36,380 nucleotides of DNA, taken from the NCBI GenBank assembly GCA_038116745.1, contig JAYODW010000044.1, forward strand, positions 1 through 36,380. The letters are read 5' to 3'. Below are positions 31,275 to 36,380 of this stretch, piece after piece. The position numbers were made by a program, and so were the translations under genes. The notes beneath the pieces were generated by a model. The model saw only the letters and a program-made list of their open reading frames with translations. It searched no databases and had not been told where the DNA came from. Within the stretch, counting starts at the first letter, position 1. Every line of letters starts with the position of its first letter. This stretch comes from JAYODW01 sp038116745. Lineage in GTDB: Bacteria > Pseudomonadota > Gammaproteobacteria > Ga0077536.

Positions 31275-32510
31275 TCAGCGAGGCTTTCGCTCCGGTGTCT
31301 TCGGCATGCCCAGCAGTTTCCGGATCTCCGCAAGCGGGTTCTCACCGGGCGGTCGTGCCGCACGCTCTTTGCGCTCTCGCTCACGCGCGGCCGCTTCCTC
31401 CCGCATGCGTTCCGCCTCGCGTCGGCGTCGATCACGCTCGGCCTGAATCTTGAGACCCAGGTTCGGTACGAAACCGCCGCGGTTCACCTGGACGCAGAGG
31501 TGATGCAGGTAGCGCAGTTCGTCGTAGACCGGCTTGGCGCCGTGTTGCTCAGCCAGGAAGCGACCAGCCAGCTCGTCCAGCACTGGCTGCCGATGTTCCA
31601 CGGGGATCGTTTCCAGGTAGCGCGCCGCGAGAGCGCGCTGGTTGTCCTTGAGCCGTGGCGGGACGATCAGCGACTCGAGCGATACGGCCTCGCGCGCGGA
31701 GTCCTTGGAATCTGTTGGTGTTGTTGTAGTTGTATTTTTATATTTACTACTACTACGTAGTACCGATTTCGATTTTTGAGGTTCCGGTTTCACCGCCTTC
31801 GAATTTTGGTCCTGGTTGCTACGAACGTGAGCGCCCGAGTTCGCCAAGCTCTGAAGGACGGCGGCGTTGAAGCTGAAGTAGCGTCGGTTGCCCCCGCGCT
31901 GAATTGCGTGGATGGCTTCGAGACGGCGCTCCATTGGGTTGACCGGCGCCAGCACGTCCTTGCCTGACTGGATGTCTTCATCCAACGACTTGGAGACAGC
32001 CGCCGCCACTCGGCGCACTCTAGCGTGGTGATGACTCGCCGCGTCCTCCAGGAACGCCATGTACCCAGGATCCAGGTGCAGCGCGTCGGCCAGAGGTAGC
32101 GGCTCGTCGTGCAACGCATAGACGTTACCACCGAATCTCCCGTCCGCTTCTCTGCTGCGTGCACACAACGACAACCATCGCGTCGCACGCAGGATCGCGA
32201 TGGCACGGGAGACAGTGGAAGTTGACGACACGTTCGCCAAGCGCGCGATGTCCGCGTAGCTCGGAAACACGGCCTTGGCGCCGGAGCCTCGGCCACTCTG
32301 GCAAATGACCATCCACACCAGCTTGTCGACAGGCTCCAAGATCGGATCCTGCACGACAACCACCGGGAAGGCGTGGTGCCAGTTGCCGAGGAAGAGCAGC
32401 GCGTCCGAGTTGGCGGCGCTGCCGCCGCGGTGTTTGCGGGTAAGGGTCTCGCGGATCAGGGCATCGAGGGCGTAGGTCTCCGGGCGGATTTCCGAGTCAT
32501 CTTGCGCCAT
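31275..32510 (-). CDS. STY4528-family ICE/pathogenicity-island replication protein
   Basis: The 411-residue protein has an N-terminal replication-initiator-like winged-helix region. FPSYADIARLANVSSTSTVS followed by RAIAILRATRWLSL is a helix-turn-helix near residues 83-117. A Thr/Lys/Ser-rich linker (about 235-270) follows, then a highly charged Arg/Glu coiled tail (about 365-395). The family is described as a replication protein of genomic islands. The linker is encoded by an AT-rich stretch (31710-31765) with ACC/ACT triplet repeats, unlike the rest of the gene. It lies 12 nt from the DUF2857 gene in the cro-parB operon. Confidence 0.87.
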   Translation of the reverse strand: MAQDDSEIRPETYALDALIRETLTRKHRGGSAANSDALLFLGNWHHAFPVVVVQDPILEPVDKLVWMVICQSGRGSGAKAVFPSYADIARLANVSSTSTVSRAIAILRATRWLSLCARSREADGRFGGNVYALHDEPLPLADALHLDPGYMAFLEDAASHHHARVRRVAAAVSKSLDEDIQSGKDVLAPVNPMERRLEAIHAIQRGGNRRYFSFNAAVLQSLANSGAHVRSNQDQNSKAVKPEPQKSKSVLRSSSKYKNTTTTTPTDSKDSAREAVSLESLIVPPRLKDNQRALAARYLETIPVEHRQPVLDELAGRFLAEQHGAKPVYDELRYLHHLCVQVNRGGFVPNLGLKIQAERDRRRREAERMREEAAARERERKERAARPPGENPLAEIRKLLGMPKTPERKPR

Positions 32511-32522
32511 GCAATCCTGCGA

Positions 32523-33161
32523 TCACTGTCGTTGGCCGCCAGCGGCGCGTTGCTCCGGCGGCGGCGAGGCCTGCGACGACGACGCCGTGTCCGACGGAAC
32601 GTACACGTCGCCATACTCCAACCAGCGCTGAACCAAATTCCAGACAGCGCGCATAGAGGCACCGGACTCCTGCTGCACTGCCAGGTACTCCTTGGGATCG
32701 AGTGCTTCCTCGCCGGCCGATTCGAGACGCGCTGAAAGTGCACGCCACAAGCGGTGGCTAGTCTCCTCGTCCGGCTCCGGAGGTCGGCCGACGGCCGGGT
32801 CTAAGGCGAGCATGCGGCGTAGCCGGGTGTATTCGCGCGATCCGACGCCGAAGAGGCTACGCATCATCTCGAGCGGTGCGTCGGCCTGGATCAGATCACG
32901 TTGCAGCTCCTCGGCTTCGCGCGAGGCGCGCAGGTTGGCGATCATCGGCCAGAACACCTCGCGGTCGAGCGCAATGCTCAAACAATGAGCTTGCAATGCG
33001 CCGACTCGATACAGGTCGGCGAGATTCAGCTCGCGCAAGGCTTCGATCTCCCTCGGTCCGAATCGCATCGCGCGTAGGGCGTGCTGATCGCCCTCGGCCA
33101 GGCACCGCATCGCGTAAAGCAATACGGCGGTGACAAGATCGGCTTCCTTGGTACCTATCAT
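32523..33161 (-). CDS. DUF2857 (STY4526-like) ICE protein
   Basis: The start at 33161 overlaps the parB stop as ATGA; an ATG at 33173 is possible. The 212-residue protein is mostly helical and contains CLAEGDQHALRAMRFGPREI and EALRELNLADLYRVGALQAH, typical of DUF2857. These proteins always accompany ParB and STY4528 in PFGI-1-like ICEs, and their role is unknown. The C-terminus is Ser/Pro/Gln-rich. Coupled translation with parB suggests that the proteins act together in maintenance of the excised form. Confidence 0.87.
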   Translation of the reverse strand: MIGTKEADLVTAVLLYAMRCLAEGDQHALRAMRFGPREIEALRELNLADLYRVGALQAHCLSIALDREVFWPMIANLRASREAEELQRDLIQADAPLEMMRSLFGVGSREYTRLRRMLALDPAVGRPPEPDEETSHRLWRALSARLESAGEEALDPKEYLAVQQESGASMRAVWNLVQRWLEYGDVYVPSDTASSSQASPPPEQRAAGGQRQ

Positions 33162-34717
33162 GCGCGGCCCCACAGGGCCTGGTCATCGGTTGCGGCGTTC
33201 CGACGCAGCGCCCGGTAGGTGTCCATAAGACCCAGCAAGTCCTGCCAGTCTCGGTCATCCAAGCGGCGCCAGAGTCGGTAGCCCATGTGCCCGGGGTCGA
33301 GTGTCCATACGCTGGCAAAAAGTAGTCCGGCGTCCTGCTCGACCAGCGCACGTCTTAGAACAGACTCCTCCGGTAGCGCGGGCAAGAGAGCGTCGAGCGG
33401 CGCGACCGTGAGCTCAGAACAGGCAGCCAGGTGCCACCACACCATCGAAACTTGCGCCAGTGCATCCTCGTCGAGCTGATCGACCAGGGCTGCATCCGGA
33501 ACGTCACGCAGCAAGAAACCGAGTCCGTGACCGGAGAGCGGTTGGACGAGATCGCCCAGCCCGTTGCGCTGGGCCAATCGGCTCGCAAGGGTCCAGAGCC
33601 GGGCCCGAAGCGATTTCAGATCTGCACGAGCGGGCGTACCGATGCTGACTGGTGGACTCTCGTCTTCGCTATCGTCTTCGGTTTTCTGGTCACCAACGGG
33701 ATCGTCGTATCCGGGACTGGCCGCCAATTTTGCCGCGGCTCGGTCTGTGCGCTCAGCGGGCGACGTGGTTCCGTTTTGTGGCACAAGCGGCGCTTGGGCA
33801 TTCTCATCGGAGGCCTTTCGGGCAGGCTCGCTAGCCTCGTCAATCGGTTCGTCAAGTTCGCCGGTTGCGTCTGGACCGAAAGACTCCTGGTAACGTCCGG
33901 ATATCCGCGCGTCGATCTCGAGGCTGACCGCATGGATGCTGCTATCGGCGCGCTCGGCAATTTCCGCTTCGAGCGATCGGCGCAGGCTCGCGATGTCCCA
34001 TTCCGGTGTGTCATAGCGTCGGCACAAGGCATCGAACACCTGGTCAAACTCGATTTCCGTGTCAATGCTTCGGGCCATCCAGATTGCGCGCGCAGCGCGT
34101 TCCAGCGCACGGATTTTGGCAACCTGCGGCCGACCGATGCCGCCTTCCAGGGCCTGTGACAGAATCGGACGAAGCCGCTCGACCGCGTACGCCATCTGAG
34201 AGACGAGACCCTGACTCAAACCGTATCCGCATTGCCGTAGCGCCTCCGCGAGTTGCGCCTGCGTGAAGGATTCTCCCGAAGCCTCCTCGAGAAACCGCTT
34301 CGCGTCGGCTACGGCCAGTGCCTTGTCGAGAAAGGTAAGGTCCCCGCGGAGGTCGTTCTCTTTGAGATGGGCGAGCAGGACGTCGGCCTCACGGGTCCAC
34401 GATCGGATCACGCAGGGGACAGTTGCGAAACGCCGGTCGTCGGTCTCCTCAAACAGTTCCTTCAGGATTCGCAGACGAGTGTTCCCGCCGGCGTGCACGA
34501 TGTAGTCGGTTTCGCCCGGTCGCTGGGTGACCACGAGCGGCTGGCTGAGACCATCCGCCCGAATCGAGGCCTTGATGCGGTCGTATCCGTTGTTGGGGGC
34601 ACGCCGGGGATTGTGTTCGTACGGGTGGATCCGGGCGACGTCGAGGGTCACGAGCTCCAGGACGTCAGCGGGTGCCTCTCCGACTTCGGCGTTATGGCGA
34701 ACCGCCTTGCGGGTCAT
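33158..34717 (-). CDS. parB: ParB-family partition protein of PFGI-1-like ICEs (TIGR03764)
   Basis: The 519-residue protein has the ParB/Srx-type N-terminal domain: DVARIHPYEHNPRR at residues 27-39 and the nucleotide-binding AGGNTRLRIL at 76-85. A helix-turn-helix (FTQAQLAEALRQCGYGLSQG, about 151-170) follows, then a long acidic linker and a C-terminal domain. It should bind ICE sites and load as a clamp. No ParA gene is present between it and the repressor module, although ParA is normally encoded near ParB in this family. The start overlaps the stop of the Cro-like gene (ATGA), which makes parB the second gene of the Cro operon. Confidence 0.92.
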   Translation of the reverse strand: MTRKAVRHNAEVGEAPADVLELVTLDVARIHPYEHNPRRAPNNGYDRIKASIRADGLSQPLVVTQRPGETDYIVHAGGNTRLRILKELFEETDDRRFATVPCVIRSWTREADVLLAHLKENDLRGDLTFLDKALAVADAKRFLEEASGESFTQAQLAEALRQCGYGLSQGLVSQMAYAVERLRPILSQALEGGIGRPQVAKIRALERAARAIWMARSIDTEIEFDQVFDALCRRYDTPEWDIASLRRSLEAEIAERADSSIHAVSLEIDARISGRYQESFGPDATGELDEPIDEASEPARKASDENAQAPLVPQNGTTSPAERTDRAAAKLAASPGYDDPVGDQKTEDDSEDESPPVSIGTPARADLKSLRARLWTLASRLAQRNGLGDLVQPLSGHGLGFLLRDVPDAALVDQLDEDALAQVSMVWWHLAACSELTVAPLDALLPALPEESVLRRALVEQDAGLLFASVWTLDPGHMGYRLWRRLDDRDWQDLLGLMDTYRALRRNAATDDQALWGRA

Positions 34718-34989
34718 GGCCGCTTTTCCGCGACCATGGGATACGGCTCCTCACGCTCGAAGATCTCCGGATAGCGCACGAGGCTCTCGCGGGGCACGGT
34801 CTTGAGCCGGCCTTCGGAACTGGCCGCGACTTTCCGAGTCTGGGCCTCGATGCGCGCGGCCATCAGGGCGCTCGCGTACCGGTGCTTACCCGCCAGCTGG
34901 TAGAGGTAGGACACGGAGTCGTTGCAGACGACGGCGACGTCCGCGCGCTCCCGCTTGCTTGCTGCTCTCAGAAAGTCTCTTAGCTCCAT
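34714..34989 (-). CDS. Cro/YdaS-like regulator heading the parB operon
   Basis: The 91-residue protein begins MELRDFLRAASKRERADVAV, followed by VCNDSVSYLYQLAGKHRYAS, the YdaS/Cro-type helix-turn-helix. A VPRESLVRYPEIF tail follows, as in phage Cro-like proteins. I choose the ATG at 34989 over 35043. A TTGGCA (35026-35021) - 18 nt - TAATGT (35002-34997) promoter puts transcription start at this ATG, so the mRNA would be leaderless; no ribosome binding site is visible. It is divergent from the CI-like gene and translationally coupled to parB. It should compete with CI for the shared operators. Confidence 0.85.
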   Translation of the reverse strand: MELRDFLRAASKRERADVAVVCNDSVSYLYQLAGKHRYASALMAARIEAQTRKVAASSEGRLKTVPRESLVRYPEIFEREEPYPMVAEKRP

Positions 34990-35062
34990 GCACAAGACAT
35001 TAGCGCCATGCTCATCCTCTTGCCAAGAGTCTTTAGCAGACATATCTTTACCATCGTGCTAA
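34983..35062. promoter_or_regulatory. cI/cro divergent promoter-operator region
   Basis: An imperfect operator TTAGCG-CCA-TGCTCA (35000-35014) overlaps the -10 box of the cro promoter. Further TTAGCA (35033-35038) and TGCTAA (35057-35062) half-sites lie towards cI. The best-preserved site of the same type, TTAGCA-CAA-TGCTAA, lies on the other side of cI (35839-35853). These are the likely binding sites of the CI and Cro-like proteins. Confidence 0.65.
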
Positions 35063-35082
35063 ACACGAACCCGGCGGATGCG

Positions 35083-35760
35083 ATGAAGCGAAGGCATGAA
35101 ACGGTTCGGCTGAGCAACCTCGAACTCCTGGTTGCCGAAGCCGGATCGGCGGCCGCGCTTGCCCGTCTCGCGAGCACGAGCGAGTCCTATCTCAGTCAGA
35201 TTCGTAACCAGCTTACGACGCCGAAGGGCACGCCCCGCGGTGTTGGTGATGACCTGGCGGCGAAGCTCGAGCGCGCCATGGGCAAGCCGAACGGATGGAT
35301 GGATGAAACACATCTAGTCGCAACGGAGGAACATGCGCACTACAACGCCGAACCGGGCCCGGACGTGCGCAGCCTGCACCCATTGATATCGTGGGTTCAG
35401 GCCGGCGAATGGTCTGAAATTGCGGGAAATTTTGAGCTTGGAGATGCCGAGGATCTATTGCCGTGTCCGGTCCGGTGTAGCGCAGATACTTTCGTGTTGA
35501 GGGTCCGGGGCGAGAGCATGGAGCCGAAGTTCCACGACGGCGATCTGATCTTCGTCGATCCGCAAGTCGCCCCGGTTAGTGGGCGGTACGTCGTCGTTCG
35601 CCTGGAAGACTCCCAGGAAGCCACTTTCAAGCAGCTCATCGTCGAAGAGGGGCGGCAGTATCTGAAGGCCCTCAACCCTGATTGGCCCCACCGCATCATT
35701 GAAGTGAACGTGGACGCGACGATTTGCGGCGTCATTGTGTTCAAGGGAGAGCTCGTATGA
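35083..35760 (+). CDS. CI-like repressor with LexA/S24 self-cleavage domain
   Basis: I start at the ATG at 35083; the frame is open back to 35008 but those residues run through the operators. The 225-residue protein has an N-terminal helix-turn-helix (about 10-45, NLELLVAEAGSAAALARLAS) and a C-terminal S24 peptidase domain. The cleavage site is Ala107-Gly108 in VQAGEW, the nucleophile is Ser145 in RGESMEP, and the general base is Lys183 in TFKQL. RecA-induced self-cleavage after DNA damage would lift repression of the cro-parB operon and of the excisionase side. It resembles phage CI and the SetR repressor of SXT-type ICEs. Confidence 0.92.
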   Translation: MKRRHETVRLSNLELLVAEAGSAAALARLASTSESYLSQIRNQLTTPKGTPRGVGDDLAAKLERAMGKPNGWMDETHLVATEEHAHYNAEPGPDVRSLHPLISWVQAGEWSEIAGNFELGDAEDLLPCPVRCSADTFVLRVRGESMEPKFHDGDLIFVDPQVAPVSGRYVVVRLEDSQEATFKQLIVEEGRQYLKALNPDWPHRIIEVNVDATICGVIVFKGELV

Positions 35761-36021
35761 CGCGCAGCCGCGTGGACGAGCTGATGAAGCCCGCGCCGAG
35801 TTACCGCGGTGCTAAAAGTTTTTTCTTTGTCGAGCACGTTAGCACAATGCTAATGTTTTGTGCATCGAGCAATCCGACCGAGAAACGAGCAACCGGCAGA
35901 CCGCGACCATGCCTCGAGCACCACGACGCCAGCAGACCCCATCCCGGCGTTCACACCCGGTTGGACGTGATTCGGCGCTTCTCTTTGCGCGCCCGGCAGA
36001 TGGCGGTCGCTGAACGACGCC
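35761..36021 (+). promoter_or_regulatory. Region between cI and xis with operator and duplicated cro-like promoter
   Basis: An ATG overlapping the cI stop (35757) opens a frame of no recognisable character that I do not call. The region holds a TGCTAA half-site (35810-35815) and a perfect palindromic operator TTAGCA-CAA-TGCTAA (35839-35853). A promoter TTGTCG (35827-35832) - 18 nt - TAATGT (35851-35856) would read into xis. The segment 35849-35870 is 20/22 identical to the cro promoter and start region. Confidence 0.6.
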
Positions 36022-36306
36022 ATGTCGGTCAACTGGCTCACGATCAGGAAGTGCTCGGAGCTCACCGGCTACTCGGAGAACGCCATTCGTACGAAAATCC
36101 GAGACGGTGTCTGGCTCGAGGATCGGGTATGGAAGAAGGCGCCCGATGGGCGAGTGTTGATCAGTGTTGAGGGCTACCACCAATGGGTAGAAAGCCCCGC
36201 ACCGGTGTCCGCGCCGTCAGCGCCTCGTCCATCGAGATCTCCTTCACCTATCAGGGAAAGCGTTGCCGCGAGAAGATCAAGCTCAAGCCCACCCCCGCTA
36301 ACCTGA
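36022..36306 (+). CDS. Excisionase-like protein (phage Xis type)
   Basis: The 94-residue product starts MSVNWLTIRKCSELTGYSEN and continues AIRTKIRDGVWLEDRVWKKA, then PDGRVLISVEGYHQWVES. This is the winged-helix excisionase pattern of lambda-like phages and islands. Xis bends DNA at the attachment site and directs the integrase to excise the element. The tail after residue 55 is Ser/Pro/Arg-rich and overlaps the integrase start by 124 nt in another frame, so it may be a by-product of the overlap. It is driven from the operator-controlled promoter at about 35830-35860. Confidence 0.87.
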   Translation: MSVNWLTIRKCSELTGYSENAIRTKIRDGVWLEDRVWKKAPDGRVLISVEGYHQWVESPAPVSAPSAPRPSRSPSPIRESVAARRSSSSPPPLT

Positions 36307-36380
36307 AGCGGGCCGAGCGCCATCGCGCCGCCATCCTGGACGCGATCGAAAAAGGCACCTTCGACTACGCGACCACCTTC
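36183..36380 (+). CDS. Tyrosine integrase, DUF3596 arm-binding N-terminus (cut by window edge)
   Basis: An ATG at 36183 opens a frame that continues past the window end (66 codons visible). The start MGRKPRTGVRAVSASSIEIS followed by FTYQGKRCREKIKLKPTPAN, then LKRAERHRAAIL and GTFDYATTF, is the DUF3596 arm-type DNA-binding domain found at the N-terminus of phage-type tyrosine integrases. The catalytic domain lies outside. It overlaps the xis gene, as in lambdoid phages, and reads towards the presumed right end of the element, where the attachment site should be. This is the best candidate for the ICE integrase. Confidence 0.87.
   Translation, partial: MGRKPRTGVRAVSASSIEISFTYQGKRCREKIKLKPTPANLKRAERHRAAILDAIEKGTFDYATTF

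Noticed and set aside
35757..36170. A frame starting at an ATG overlapping the cI stop
   Set aside because: It runs straight through the palindromic operator, the xis promoter and into xis in another frame, and shows no protein-like composition.
36022..36380. The right end as an independent prophage next to the ICE
   Set aside because: The cro-like gene is translationally coupled to the ICE parB gene, and no phage structural gene is visible. I treat the module as part of the ICE, although the sequence beyond the window could change this.
1..36380. CRISPR array, tRNA or rRNA genes, insertion sequences
   Set aside because: I saw no regularly spaced repeats, no tRNA-like cloverleaf or rRNA sequence, and no transposase gene. 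The anti-Shine-Dalgarno match at 18849-18860 is too short to be a 16S fragment.

Overview
The window is part of an integrative and conjugative element (ICE) of the PFGI-1/SXT-related type (type G mating-pair-formation family, with the 'PFL_46xx/47xx' protein families first named in Pseudomonas fluorescens Pf-5). The DNA is GC-rich and the protein families are gammaproteobacterial. The host is probably a GC-rich gammaproteobacterium, but no chromosomal gene is present to identify it further.

Layout, left to right. Positions 1-7110 (minus strand) hold a tightly packed conjugation operon: VirB4-like ATPase (cut by the window edge), lipoprotein, PFL_4705, 4704, 4703, a small 4702-like membrane protein, 4701, 4700 and a RAQPRD-family protein. 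Positions 7135-12290 (plus strand, visibly lower GC) are a cargo island inserted in the transfer backbone: an AbiEi-like regulator, a NurA-like nuclease, a HerA-like ATPase and a DNA methyltransferase. I read this as a candidate uncharacterised restriction/defence cassette. Positions 12298-17691 (minus) resume the transfer backbone: PFL_4697, the TraD coupling protein, PFL_4695, a lytic transglycosylase, PFL_4693, a small membrane protein and a PilL-like protein. A tyrosine recombinase follows at 17783-18649, with an unusual structured leader. Positions 18860-19640 are non-coding and rich in inverted repeats.

Positions 19644-26960 (minus) are a second cargo, a zinc/cobalt/cadmium-type resistance operon: ArsR/SmtB sensor, CDF exporter, CzcI-like protein, CzcC, CzcB, CzcA and a PII-like protein, with an operator in front. 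Positions 27081-34717 (minus) are the ICE maintenance block: DUF6573, RadC-like, DUF3577/STY4534, actin-like ParM, a possible ribbon-helix-helix partner, PFL_4669, STY4528, DUF2857 and ParB.

The right end (34714-36380) is phage-like: a Cro/YdaS regulator that heads the ParB operon, a divergent self-cleaving CI/S24 repressor, an excisionase, and the start of a DUF3596-type integrase reading out of the window. The cI/cro switch therefore appears to control the ICE maintenance operon directly, and DNA damage would be expected to trigger it through cleavage of the CI-like protein.

The non-coding DNA carries several repeated signals that the genes do not explain. Four gene leaders hide the ribosome binding site in a hairpin. 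An identical AT-rich 21-bp palindrome occurs twice, about 11.7 kb apart. A hairpin with a compensatory base-pair change occurs twice. A 22-bp promoter/operator sequence is duplicated on either side of the cI gene.
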